64,000 nt of DNA from Pseudonocardia ammonioxydans. GTDB lineage: Bacteria; Actinomycetota; Actinomycetes; Mycobacteriales; Pseudonocardiaceae. The position numbers were made by a program, and so were the translations under genes. The notes below the pieces were generated by a model. That model ran no database searches. It was not told the origin of the DNA and saw only the letters and a list, made by a program, of their open reading frames with translations. Below, one piece after another: positions 43,801 to 52,048 of the stretch (position 1 is the stretch's first letter; each line of letters opens with the position of its first letter). The DNA is taken from positions 62,001-126,000 of the forward strand of contig NZ_FOUY01000012.1 of NCBI RefSeq assembly GCF_900115005.1, given 5' to 3'.

Positions 43801-44976
43801 CGGCGTCGTGCGGACGTCCTCCTCGTCCAGCACGACCACGCTGTAGGTCGGTAGCGGGACCCCGAGACAGCTCGCCCGGTCCGGATCCAGCTCGGTCCAG
43901 GTGGCGGCGACGGTCGCCTCGGGCGGACCGTAGGTGCCGATCAGCCGGCGTCCGGGACGGCGCCATCGCCTGATCACATCCGGTGGGCAGGGCGTGCTCG
44001 ACAGCACCAGCCGGAGAGCGAGCAACCGCTCGTCGAGGGCGTCCAGTGTCGCCGCGTCGGCCCGCATCACGGTCACGCACCGCTGGCCGAGGAAGCGCCA
44101 CAGGGTGTCACTCTGCAGCGGTGGTCCGGGCGGCGGTGTCACCACGGTGGCCCCGCAGACCCAGGGCAGCCAGGTTTCCTCCACCAGCAGGTCCGACCCG
44201 GCCGGCTGCCCCTGGTAGATCCGGTCCCCGGAGCCGATGCCGTACACCTCGGCCGCCACCCGGACGACGTTGCACACGCTGCTGTGATCGAACGCGATGC
44301 CGCGGGGACGCCCGTCGGGGTCGACGCTGTAGACGATGTAGGCGACCGGTCCGCCCGGCACACCGCGCTCGAGCACACTCAGCTGCCGGGAACTCTGATC
44401 GGCGATGACGGGGCCGGCGGAGTCGATTGCGACGACGGCGGCCACCGTGTGCGCATCGAGCCGGGGCATACCGGCCGCGATCATCGAGGTCGTCAGCACC
44501 AGGCGTGCACCCGAGTCGACGACGATCGACTCCACGTGCTCCGCACCGAGATCCACGTCCAGTGGGACGTAGGCCGCACCGGCCTTGACCACGGCGAGCA
44601 TCGCGACACACAGGTCCGGTGCCCCGAGGAGGATCACGACCCGGTCGCCCCGGCCGATGTGGTGCAGACGCAGATAGCGGGCCAGGCGGTTCGACTCGCC
44701 GTCGAGCTCCACGTACGTCAGGACCCCACCGACGGTGTCCACGGCCGGACGATCGGCACAGCCGAACCGGACCAGCCACTCGCACTGCGCCTCGAACAGG
44801 TGCTCGAGCCGGTCCGTCGGGCGCGCGCGTCGGCCCTGCGGCTCACGAGGATCGACCAGGACCTGTCCCGGCGGGACACCGGGCAGGTCGCGGTCGACGG
44901 CGTCGGCCTCGTCGCCTCGTCGGCCCGTTCGAACATCGTCGTCCGGCGTCCGGACCAACAGCCCCCAGTCGATCAC
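40798..44976 (-). CDS. Pls-like membrane NRPS with degenerate adenylation domain, tandem carrier and beta-helix domains
   Basis: A 1392-residue protein; GTG at 44976 follows GAGGGGGG. Order: adenylation-like domain (about 70-455; VVKAGAAYVPLD, GTYGPPEATV, IFRTGDL), two carrier domains with phosphopantetheine Ser in GADSLLMAKF (about 523) and GADSLTMAKF (about 605), helices from about 683, then three left-handed beta-helix (hexapeptide-transferase-like) blocks (about 785-895, 1052-1145, 1285-1392) separated by membrane segments. This is the architecture of Pls/PosA-type poly-amino-acid synthetases such as epsilon-poly-lysine synthetase. The A3 loop is YSVDPDGRPRG instead of TSGSTGxPKG, and only about 40 residues lie between A7 and the first carrier, so the A8-A10 subdomain with its catalytic Lys is missing. 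Product unknown. Confidence 0.8.
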   Translation of the reverse strand: MIDWGLLVRTPDDDVRTGRRGDEADAVDRDLPGVPPGQVLVDPREPQGRRARPTDRLEHLFEAQCEWLVRFGCADRPAVDTVGGVLTYVELDGESNRLARYLRLHHIGRGDRVVILLGAPDLCVAMLAVVKAGAAYVPLDVDLGAEHVESIVVDSGARLVLTTSMIAAGMPRLDAHTVAAVVAIDSAGPVIADQSSRQLSVLERGVPGGPVAYIVYSVDPDGRPRGIAFDHSSVCNVVRVAAEVYGIGSGDRIYQGQPAGSDLLVEETWLPWVCGATVVTPPPGPPLQSDTLWRFLGQRCVTVMRADAATLDALDERLLALRLVLSSTPCPPDVIRRWRRPGRRLIGTYGPPEATVAATWTELDPDRASCLGVPLPTYSVVVLDEEDVRTTPAHGAVGEIGIAGIGLARGYVDRDELAREAFVVDGPDVPGTPSPRIFRTGDLGRVDAAGRVEYCGRVEAGAPARDRCPEPSDPAVPEQARLEPADETDTAVTGSEAVLAELLGGVLGRERVSIDADFFDDLGADSLLMAKFCARTRSHPALPSVSIQHVYQHPTLRRLATALALPSDAPAPPSPSLMQERFAEILAAILGRGDIPPDANFFELGADSLTMAKFCARVRKEPGLPALSMEAVYAAPTLVGLAHSLAPAGNGELSPAPPDEPAVDLERPGGVRRVGTRGYVLCGSLQVACVVGWSYLMALVLFWGYEWFVVSPTLLDLYVRAVVVGGAGFGFLCLFPIGVKWLLIGRWRPRSIRVWSLDYVRFWIVRTLVRRNPLVLFRGSPLYALYLRSLGARVGRDVALFAGSMPVCTDLLSIGDRSVIRKDALFSGYRARDGVIEIGSVTVGADAFVGEATVLELGTRIDDGGQLGHTSALLSGQVVPAGERWHGSPARPAGVNYCTVPPLGCGPTRKVLYSLVQVGLVLGVGLPLSLGGIALLLREVPQLTALLFPGPEAFVHWYFYAEILALSFVLFFGVLLVAFLVMVTAPRLLACAVRPDRVYPLYGVHYFLHQTVALLTNSVTFTMLLGDSSAIPHYLRVVGYDLLPLVQTGNNFGMLIKHESPYLTTIGTGTVVADDLSIVNAEYSNTSFRLTRTTIGTNSFFGNRIAYPSRARVGNNCLLGTKVMVPVDGPVRENVGLLGSPSFEIPRTVARDARLELGEQGLRRALRGKNRDNAVTIALHLTVRWLYFFAIALLVPAIAIWEVTLGAAEILVAQVLIIVLTVGWFTAVDRSVHRLILRAPHGCSIYEPVFWGHERFWKVPAPSYLMLFNGTPFKGLLLRMLGVRVGARLFDDGASLVERPFITFGDDCTLNERSIVQNHSQEDGAFKSDHTVIGSRVTLGVGAFVHYGITIGDDVVIEADSFLMKGEEVPAGETWGGNPARALPTRSLPVPV

Positions 44977-45138
44977 CGCGATCCCCCTCACGCACTCGCC
45001 TGTGTGTAGCCGGTTTCGGGCAAGGCGTCGGTAAAACGATCTGGAGAAAGGCAAGAGCAACGTAAAGAACAGGGACTAACGCATTCGAGGGGTCCGGGCG
45101 GGCGCAGCCGGCGCGGGCTCACCGGACCGCCGCGTCGG

Positions 45139-46449
45139 TCAGCCCGGTACCGGAGGCGTGGACGCTGCGCCGGTCGGCTCCGCCGCGGCGCGCACGGGGA
45201 GCAGGAGGGTCACGACCGAGCCGGGTGCGCCGACGGTCAGCCGGCCGCCCTCGCTCTCCGCGAGCCGCTGGGCCAGTGGGAGCCCCATCCCCGCGGAGTG
45301 CTCCGCGCCACGCATCGCGGTCGGCGGGATGCCCGGCCCCTCGTCGGCCACGTCGATCGCGAGCGCGTCCTCTCCGGCTTCGCGGGCCGACACCGAGACC
45401 GCACCGGTGCCGTGCATGCACGCGTTGTCCAGCAGCACCGCGAGGATCTGTCGGACCGCCGCCGAGGAGGCATCCGGATTCGGGAGCCCCTGCGGCGGAC
45501 GAGCAAGCAGGGACCGATCGTCACGGTCGAGCCGGGCCCCCCATTCCTCGACGCATTCGCCGAACAGCACACCGATGTCCGCCGGCTCGACCGAGGCCGC
45601 CTGACGCTCACGCGCCAGGGCCAGCAGCTCGTCGATCGTGCGCTCGAGGCGGTCGATGGAGGCCAGTCCGTCCTCGACCGTGCCGAGGGTGAGTCGCTCC
45701 GGCCGTTCGACCGCGGCCTCCAGGCGCAGCCGGAGTCCGGCGAGCGGGGTCCGGAGCTGATGGGACGCCTCGGCGGAGAAGGCCCGCTCCCGGGCGAGCA
45801 GATCGTCGAGCCGGTGCGCGGTCCTGCTCAGTGCGGCACTCGCCCGGTCGGTCTCGGCGACGCCCGTCGACCGGGGCACGATCCCGAAGTCCCCGTCACC
45901 GAGTCGGTCGGCGTCGGCGACGAGCTGATCCAGTGGACGCGCGAGACGACCGGCCAGGCGCCGGGCGAGCAACCACGCCGAGAAGAGCACCAACCCACCC
46001 AACGCGGCCATGCCCAGCCAGATCGGCAGCAACTGCCCGTACACCGACGACACCGGCACGACGGCCCGCACCACGCCGACGATGTCGTGGGTGTCGCTGA
46101 CGGGAGCCACCGCGATCAGTTGGTCCGCAGGCCACGGGCCATCGGAGCCGTCCAGGACGTAGTCGACGGGGGCGTCACCCTCCGGCGGCCCGACCCCGAG
46201 GAGCCGCTCGCCGTCGTCGTCGTACAGGGCGACGGCCGCGTCGTCGGGTGCATCGGGCAGGCTCGTCGGGACCCGGTCGTGGGCCATGTCCTCCTGCACC
46301 GTACGGACGGCGAACACGGCGAGTCGTTCGAGCGATGCCTGCTCCTCGGAGACCGTCAACTGGGCGAGACCGGCGGCGAGCGGGATGCCGAACAGCACCA
46401 CCGAGAACGCCGCCGCGATCAACGCGAGACCGACGATCCGTGACCTCAC
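45139..46449 (-). CDS. Sensor histidine kinase
   Basis: A 436-residue kinase with two transmembrane helices (about residues 5-28 and 145-168) around an extracytoplasmic sensor of about 115 residues, a HAMP domain, H-box ASHQLRTPLAGLRLRL, N-box LLDNACMHG, G1 DEGPGIPP and G2 GMGLPLAQRL. It overlaps the response-regulator stop by ATGA. It sits 162 bp upstream of the Pls-like gene in the same direction, so the pair is the prime candidate to control that locus. Confidence 0.9.
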   Translation of the reverse strand: MRSRIVGLALIAAAFSVVLFGIPLAAGLAQLTVSEEQASLERLAVFAVRTVQEDMAHDRVPTSLPDAPDDAAVALYDDDGERLLGVGPPEGDAPVDYVLDGSDGPWPADQLIAVAPVSDTHDIVGVVRAVVPVSSVYGQLLPIWLGMAALGGLVLFSAWLLARRLAGRLARPLDQLVADADRLGDGDFGIVPRSTGVAETDRASAALSRTAHRLDDLLARERAFSAEASHQLRTPLAGLRLRLEAAVERPERLTLGTVEDGLASIDRLERTIDELLALARERQAASVEPADIGVLFGECVEEWGARLDRDDRSLLARPPQGLPNPDASSAAVRQILAVLLDNACMHGTGAVSVSAREAGEDALAIDVADEGPGIPPTAMRGAEHSAGMGLPLAQRLAESEGGRLTVGAPGSVVTLLLPVRAAAEPTGAASTPPVPG

Positions 46450-47162
46450 CGCTCGGCCCCCGCGGCATCGGCGGGCGGCGGGTCGAGCCGGTATCCGTGC
46501 CCGCGCAGCGTCGTGATGGCCGGTACGCGGTGCGGGGCGAGGTCCGCCAGGCGCCTGCGCAGCGTCGCGATGTGCACGTCGAGTGTCTTCGTGGGGCCGA
46601 ACCAGTGCTCGTCCCAGACATCGGCCATCAGGCGCTCCCGGCCGACCGCGGTCCCGGGTTCGCGGGCCAGCCGGACGAGCAGGTCGAACTCCTTCGTACG
46701 CAGTGCGACCTCCTGGCCTGCGACGAACGTCCGGCGCCGGACCGTGTCCAGGCGCAGATCCCCGATCTCGATCACGGCAGCGGCCTCACCGGCTGCAGAC
46801 CGGCGCAGGTGTGCCCGGACTCGGGCGAGCAGCTCGGCGAGCCGGACGGGCTTGGTCAGATAGTCGTCGGCCCCGGCATCGAGCCCCAGCACGACGTCCA
46901 TCTCCGCGGTGCGGGCCGTGAGGATCACGACGATCGTTGCCGGCAGCGCGGCCCGAACACGCCGGCAGACGTCGATACCGTCGAGGTCGGGCAACCCGAG
47001 ATCGAGCAGCACCAGGTCGAAGGCCGTGTCCGTGACAGCCGACAGGGCCCCGGAGGCGTTCCTCACCCAGCGTGCGTCGTGACCCTCGTCGACCAGGATC
47101 GTCTGCAGCACGTCCCCGATCGTGGCGTCGTCCTCGACGACCAGCACCCGACTCGCGGTCAT
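46446..47162 (-). CDS. OmpR-family response regulator
   Basis: A 238-residue regulator: receiver domain (residues 5-118; VVEDDA, phospho-Asp in LLDLGLPDL, Lys in LTKPV) and a winged-helix output domain (residues 135-228; LRTKEFDLLVRLA; TKTLDVHIATLRRRL; TTLRGHGYRL). ATG at 47162 follows GAGGGAAC. It is first in a co-directional series with the kinase, Pls-like synthetase and TauD genes. It probably activates that cluster, by position only. Confidence 0.9.
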   Translation of the reverse strand: MTASRVLVVEDDATIGDVLQTILVDEGHDARWVRNASGALSAVTDTAFDLVLLDLGLPDLDGIDVCRRVRAALPATIVVILTARTAEMDVVLGLDAGADDYLTKPVRLAELLARVRAHLRRSAAGEAAAVIEIGDLRLDTVRRRTFVAGQEVALRTKEFDLLVRLAREPGTAVGRERLMADVWDEHWFGPTKTLDVHIATLRRRLADLAPHRVPAITTLRGHGYRLDPPPADAAGAER

Positions 47163-47416
47163 CGTTCCCTCCGTCCTGCCCCTCCCGGCGCCGGCCCCGC
47201 CGGCCGGCCGGATCGCGGTGGCCGGCCTCCGGCCGGGCACTCCCCCGCCAGGTCGTGTCGCAGGTCCGCACTCCGGCGGCGACCCACGACGACGTAGTCG
47301 GCTGCGGGCCCGTCGATGTCACCTCGCGCAGCGCCGCTCCCCGGCCGGCATCGGGCGCGGACCCGAATGTCGATCACCGGTGGGTCCGCGGCGGACGACG
47401 ACGTAGGTTGTGCCCC

Positions 47417-48559
47417 ATGTCGTCCGCTCCGAAGCGCCGGCGCCTGCTGCGCGGTGCACTGCTCGGCGCCGCGGGCCTGGCCGTCCCGCTGGGCCTCGGC
47501 ATCGCCGGCTACCTCCACCGCAACGCGACCGGGCTGGGGAAAGGCCTGGCGGACGTGGCCGCCGCGGGCATCACCGAGAAGCAGGCCACGGTCGACGGCC
47601 ACGTCCTGAACTACGCCGAGGGCCCGCGGAACGGCCCTCCCCTGCTGCTCGTCCACGGCCAGGCCACCCGGTGGCAGGACCACATGCTCGTCCTGCCCGA
47701 ACTGGCGGCCAGACACCACGTGGTCGCCGTCGACATCCCCGGCCACGGTGGTTCCGACCGGCTCGCCCCCGAGGAGTACACCAACGCCCGGGTCGGGGCC
47801 CTGCTCGCCCGGTTCGTCGCCGAGGTCGTCGGCGAGCCGGTGATCCTCTCCGGCCACTCCTCCGGCGGGCTGCTGGCGCTGTGGATCGCCGCCGAACGAC
47901 CCGAGTGGGTGTGCGGGCTGCTGCTCGAGGACCCGCCGCTGTTCTCGTCGGAGATGCCACGCCTGCCGCACACCACCGGAGGCATCTCGCTGGTGCTGGC
48001 CGAGCGGCACCGGGCCACCGGCGCACCGGCGACCGAGTTCCAGCGGTACTTCGTCGAGCACGGCAACTACTTCGAGTTCTTCGGCCCCCTCCAGGGCGCG
48101 CTGCGCGCGTCGGCGCTGAGGTGGATCGACGCCCACCCCGGCCGGCCACTGCACCTGGGCTACCTGCCCCCGCTGGTCAGCGTCTTCTTCCAGGGCCTGG
48201 TGCACTACGACACCGCCTTCGGCGCCGCCTGGGTCCACGGCGAGCCCGGCTGGTACGCCGGCTTCGACACCGAGGCCGCACTCGCCGCCGTCGACGTCCC
48301 CACCACCGTGATCCACACCAACTACGTCGAGGCCACCAGAGGGGCGGCCTACAGCGACGACGGCATCCTGCTGGCCGCCATGGACCAGGCCGACCTCGAC
48401 CGGGCGCTGCGCCTGCTCCCCGACGGCACAGAGACGACCCAGCTCCGGTCCGGGCACCTCGTCCACTTCGAACGTCCGAAGGAGTTCCTCGCCGCCGTCG
48501 ACGGTCTCGCCGGCCGGGTGCGGGCCCGGCAGGGAGCGAGGTGGCCGGGCGAGGCGTGA
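47417..48559 (+). CDS. Membrane-anchored alpha/beta hydrolase
   Basis: A 380-residue protein. The N-terminus KRRRLLRGALLGAAGLAVPLG is a Tat-like signal or membrane anchor. The hydrolase fold follows: oxyanion region LLLVHGQATRW, nucleophile elbow SGHSSGG (about residue 150), and His in RSGHLVHFERP near the C-terminus. Substrate unknown. It is divergent from the response regulator and overlaps the next membrane-protein gene by GTGA. It could process the product of the neighbouring Pls-like locus, but nothing links them except distance. Confidence 0.78.
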   Translation: MSSAPKRRRLLRGALLGAAGLAVPLGLGIAGYLHRNATGLGKGLADVAAAGITEKQATVDGHVLNYAEGPRNGPPLLLVHGQATRWQDHMLVLPELAARHHVVAVDIPGHGGSDRLAPEEYTNARVGALLARFVAEVVGEPVILSGHSSGGLLALWIAAERPEWVCGLLLEDPPLFSSEMPRLPHTTGGISLVLAERHRATGAPATEFQRYFVEHGNYFEFFGPLQGALRASALRWIDAHPGRPLHLGYLPPLVSVFFQGLVHYDTAFGAAWVHGEPGWYAGFDTEAALAAVDVPTTVIHTNYVEATRGAAYSDDGILLAAMDQADLDRALRLLPDGTETTQLRSGHLVHFERPKEFLAAVDGLAGRVRARQGARWPGEA

Positions 48560-49599
48560 CCATGCTGCCCGCAGTCGCGACGGCCCTGTTCCTGCTGGCC
48601 GTCCTCGTCGTTCCCCTGGCCCTCGCCGCGCTGGTCTGCGTGATCGCTCACCGGCGTGTCCGGCGGGAGCCGAGGCGGCTGAGCAACGCCTACTGGCTGC
48701 TCGCCGCGGCCCTGCTCGCCGGCAATGCGGTCAGCATGCTCGGCTTCACCGGCGCCAACCCGGTGCTGGGTGTGGCCGTGGTGGTGGCCGTGCTCTCCCC
48801 GCTGTTGGCGGTCGTGTTCGCGGTGTTCCTGATACTCAACGGGGCGGTGATGCTGCGCCGCGAACGGGTGAGCCTGGGCAACTCGCTGTCCCTGCTCACC
48901 GGCCTGTTGATCATCGGACTGCTGGTGGCGGGCGTCCCCGTCCTGCTCGGCGGTTCCCTGCCGGTGCGGGCGCTCTGGCTCGCCTGCGCGCTCGCCGCAG
49001 TCGTCCTCGCGTTCCAGTTCGCCGCGTTCCTGGGCTACTCGCAGCTGTACCGCAGGCTCGTGCGGGACCGGCCGGCCGACTGGGTCGTGGTGCTCGGCGC
49101 CGGGTTGCACGGCAGCGAGGTGCCGCCGCTGCTGGCGTCGCGGATCCGGACCGGGATGACGGAGTGCGCCCGGCGGGGCGCCCGGCTGCTCGTGCTCTCC
49201 GGCGGGCAGGGCCCCGACGAGCAGCTCTCGGAGGCCGAGGCCATGAGCCGCTGGGCGGCGCGGCACGGCGCCGACCCCGGCGTGCTGCGCACCGAGACGG
49301 CGTCGCGCAACACCGAGCAGAACCTGCGGTTCAGCGACACGCTGGTGCGGGCCGAGGGCACCCCGGGCCCGGGACTGATCGTCACCAGCAACTACCACGT
49401 GTTCCGGGCCGCGTCACTGGCGCGCCGGCTCGGGGTCGACGCGCAGGCCGTCGGCGCCCCGACCGCCGGCTACTACTGGCCCAGCGCCGTGCTCCGGGAG
49501 TACGTCGCGATCCTGCGCGAGCACCGTGCGGCGAACGCCGCGCTGCTGCTGGTCCTCGCTCTGGCACCGCCGATCGTGCTGCTGCTGGTGGGGACGTAG
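48556..49599 (+). CDS. DUF218 (YdcF/SanA-like) membrane protein
   Basis: A 347-residue protein with about five N-terminal transmembrane helices (residues 5-175), then a DUF218 domain: WVVVLGAGLHGSEVPPLLASR, RLLVLSGGQGPDEQLSEAEA, SRNTEQNLRFS, VTSNYHVFRAASLARRLG, and a final C-terminal helix. DUF218 proteins are linked to envelope integrity and vancomycin tolerance (SanA); the biochemical role is unclear. GTG at 48556 overlaps the hydrolase stop by 4 bp, so the two are coupled. Confidence 0.82.
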   Translation: MTMLPAVATALFLLAVLVVPLALAALVCVIAHRRVRREPRRLSNAYWLLAAALLAGNAVSMLGFTGANPVLGVAVVVAVLSPLLAVVFAVFLILNGAVMLRRERVSLGNSLSLLTGLLIIGLLVAGVPVLLGGSLPVRALWLACALAAVVLAFQFAAFLGYSQLYRRLVRDRPADWVVVLGAGLHGSEVPPLLASRIRTGMTECARRGARLLVLSGGQGPDEQLSEAEAMSRWAARHGADPGVLRTETASRNTEQNLRFSDTLVRAEGTPGPGLIVTSNYHVFRAASLARRLGVDAQAVGAPTAGYYWPSAVLREYVAILREHRAANAALLLVLALAPPIVLLLVGT

Positions 49600-49636
49600 G
49601 ACGCCTGCCCGGCGCCCCACCGCCTCGCCCCGGGCA

Positions 49637-49666
49637 GGCAAGTCTTCAGACGTCTGTAGACTTGCC
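49637..49666. promoter_or_regulatory. 30-bp palindromic operator of the ABC ATPase/FadR operon
   Basis: A 30-bp palindrome with a single mismatched pair, running from GGCAAGTCT to AGACTTGCC around CAGACGTCTG. It also reads as two abutting 10-bp sites GTCTNNAGAC (49642-49651 and 49652-49661). It lies 43 bp before the ABC gene, which is followed by a FadR-type regulator that is its likely ligand. Confidence 0.75.
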
Positions 49667-49708
49667 GGCCGTGCACCCGTCCACGGGCGCGACGGAGAGG
49701 AGAAGTGC

Positions 49709-50533
49709 GTGACAGAGCCGGGCAGCCCCGTCGAGGAGGTACTGGACGTCCGCGAGGTCGACATCACCCGCGCGGGATCCGTCCTTCTCTCGGCGGTCTC
49801 GCTGAGGATCCGCGCGGGCGAGCACTGGGCCCTCCTCGGGCCCAACGGCGCAGGCAAGAGCACCCTCCTGTCGCTGGCCGGCGCCCGCGTCCACCCCAGC
49901 CGGGGTGAGGTCCACGTCCTCGGGCACCGCCTCGGCCGCGTCGACATGCGGAGCCTGCGCACCCGGCTCGGCCACGTCGACCCCCGGCACCAGGTCCAGC
50001 GCCCCCTGCCGCTGCGCGACGTCATCCTGTCCGGGTTGGACAACACTCCCGAGCCGGACCCGCGGCGGGTGCTGTCGGACGACCAGCTGAGCCGGGTCGA
50101 GACCCTGGCCGCCTCGGTCGACCTGGGACATCGGCTCGACCGGACGTGGACGCAGTCCTCGCAGGGCGAACGGACGCGCGCACTGATCGCCCGGGCGCTC
50201 GTGCCGCAGCCCCAACTGCTGCTGCTCGACGAGCCGGCGACCGGGCTGGACCTCGCGGGACGGGAGCAGCTGCTCTCCGGACTGGCGCGGGTCGCGTCCA
50301 CGACGCCGGGCCTGGCGAGCATCACGGTGACCCACCACCTCGAGGACCTGCCGCCGCACACCAGCCACGCCCTGCTGCTGAAGCAGGGGCGCGTGCTCTG
50401 CGCAGGACCGGTCGACGACGTCCTCGACTCGGAGAGCGTCAGCGACTGCTTCGACCTCCCCGTCTCGCTCAGCCGGGTGGACGGGCGCTGGCTCGCCCGC
50501 TCGCGATCCGCCGACGCCGCCCTCGCGCGGTGA
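49709..50533 (+). CDS. Stand-alone ABC-transporter-type ATPase (ModF/YlmA-like)
   Basis: A 274-residue single ABC ATPase: Walker A GPNGAGKST (about residue 50), Q-loop HVDPRHQVQRPL, a signature-like SSQGERTRALIARAL (LSGG degenerates to SSQG), Walker B LLLLDEPATGLDL and switch HLEDLPP preceded by VTHH. No permease is adjacent, so it may act as a soluble ABC protein (ModF/YlmA type) or with a distant permease. It starts at GTG with GGAG upstream and is followed 37 bp later by a FadR regulator; both lie under one large palindrome. Confidence 0.8.
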   Translation: MTEPGSPVEEVLDVREVDITRAGSVLLSAVSLRIRAGEHWALLGPNGAGKSTLLSLAGARVHPSRGEVHVLGHRLGRVDMRSLRTRLGHVDPRHQVQRPLPLRDVILSGLDNTPEPDPRRVLSDDQLSRVETLAASVDLGHRLDRTWTQSSQGERTRALIARALVPQPQLLLLDEPATGLDLAGREQLLSGLARVASTTPGLASITVTHHLEDLPPHTSHALLLKQGRVLCAGPVDDVLDSESVSDCFDLPVSLSRVDGRWLARSRSADAALAR

Positions 50534-50570
50534 GCCCCTTCCCCGGCGTCCGCACGTCGAGAGGAACCCC

Positions 50571-51251
50571 ATGACCCCGTGGCCGAAGCTGGAGCGCGGC
50601 CCGCTCGTGCCGCAGGTCGAGGCGATGCTGCGGGAACGGCTCCGCTCGGGGGAATGGCCGGCCGGCACGAAGATCCCCAGCGAGGCGACGCTCGCGAGCC
50701 AGATCGCGGTCGGACGGTCCTCGATCCGGGAGGCCGTCCTGCTGCTGTGCCGGGACGGCCTGCTGGAGGCCCGCCACGGCTCCGGGACGTTCGTCACCGG
50801 CGCCGAGCGGACGGTGGAGGACGTCGCCGGGCTCATGCGGCGGGCCCGGCTGCTGGAGGTGTACGAGGTGCGGCGCTCGCTGGAGGTCGAGGCGGCCCGG
50901 CTCGCCGCACACCGGGCCCCGGCCGAGTCGCTCGGCGCGTTGCGTGCCCTGCTCGACCGGCGACGCTCGCTCGGCGACGATCCGGCCCGCTTCGTCGCGG
51001 TCGACCTCGACTTCCACGACGCGGTCGTCGGACTGTCCGGCAACGTCATCCTGTCCGAGCTGTTCACCCACGCCCGGCCGGTCATCGAGAACGCCCTGGT
51101 CGACAGGATCACCCACGACGGCCCCCTGATCGACACCGCCGACGCGCACGACGCCCTCGTCGACGCCCTCGAGCGCCACGACGAGGAGGCGGCGATCGCT
51201 GCCACCGTCGCGAACCTCGAGGAGACGATTCGTGCGCTGCGCGCGGAGTAG
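50571..51251 (+). CDS. GntR-family regulator, FadR subfamily
   Basis: A 226-residue protein with an N-terminal winged HTH (residues 8-72; TKIPSEATLASQIAVGRSSI) and an FCD effector domain with metal-site-like residues (DLDFHDAVVGLSGN; DAHDALVDALERHD). AGAGGAA precedes the ATG. It is second gene of an operon with the ABC ATPase; the 30-bp palindrome upstream of the operon is probably its autoregulatory site. Confidence 0.88.
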   Translation: MTPWPKLERGPLVPQVEAMLRERLRSGEWPAGTKIPSEATLASQIAVGRSSIREAVLLLCRDGLLEARHGSGTFVTGAERTVEDVAGLMRRARLLEVYEVRRSLEVEAARLAAHRAPAESLGALRALLDRRRSLGDDPARFVAVDLDFHDAVVGLSGNVILSELFTHARPVIENALVDRITHDGPLIDTADAHDALVDALERHDEEAAIAATVANLEETIRALRAE

Positions 51252-51376
51252 CGCTCCGTCCTTCATGGACCTCTTGCCCCGGGGGCCAGGAGCTGACCGG
51301 CTCCGGGGACCGGGCACCGCGTCAGCAGTCGCTCCTGGGGACCAGACCCTGCTCACACGCGAACTGCATCTGGATC

Positions 51377-51844
51377 TCACCGCTGGTCGGAGCACGGCCC
51401 GCGAGCGTGCCCGGATCCAGATACGCCCTGATAGGCGGCGCACGACGGGTCGAACCGGCCGGCGGCCATCGCCCGTTGCGCGCAGTCACCGTCGGACTGC
51501 TTCGTCCCTTGCCGGCCTGGCGCCTCCGCTGCGGACCACGGGGCCTGGCCCTGCCTGGCTGCCTCCTGGGTCTGCGCCTTCTCTTCGGCCGCCTTCTTCT
51601 CCATCTCCGCGACACGGTCCCGCTGCCTGCGCGTCGCCTCGCTCGCCCCGTCCACCGCAACGCTCAGGCCGGACGAGCCTGCCTCGATGCGGGGCAGCAG
51701 ACCAGCTGCGGGAGCAGGCCGACCGCCTGCCGACGAGGACGCCGGCTCGAGGATGACTCGCTCCGCGCCCGACGCAGCGGTGCACGCGGCGGTGGCGAAG
51801 GTAGCGGCGATGACGCAGGCGAGGGCGTAGCGGCCGATCCTCAT
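51377..51844 (-). CDS. Predicted lipoprotein, unknown function
   Basis: A 155-residue secreted lipoprotein with signal peptide YALACVIAATFATAAC and lipobox ATAAC (Cys about 21). A central Glu/Lys-rich helix (RRQRDRVAEMEKKAAEEKAQ) suggests a coiled coil. Two further Cys lie near the C-terminus (DCAQRAMAAGRFDPSC), possibly a disulfide. I do not recognise the family. It is convergent with gntR and divergent from the Ltp-like gene. Confidence 0.68.
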   Translation of the reverse strand: MRIGRYALACVIAATFATAACTAASGAERVILEPASSSAGGRPAPAAGLLPRIEAGSSGLSVAVDGASEATRRQRDRVAEMEKKAAEEKAQTQEAARQGQAPWSAAEAPGRQGTKQSDGDCAQRAMAAGRFDPSCAAYQGVSGSGHARGPCSDQR

Positions 51845-52048
51845 CGTTGTCCCTCACCTTCGTGGCAGTGGGCCCCATGATCCGGGGTTCTGGCGATTGT
51901 GTCGCGAATGACGCAACGATGGTTACTACGTCCGCCACACCGTCATCACTTCCGATGATCACGGCGGGGCGGCTGAAGGGCTTCCACAGATCTGATGATC
52001 CGGTGTCGCTAACTGCAACACCCCATCGCACCGCACGACGTAGGCGTT

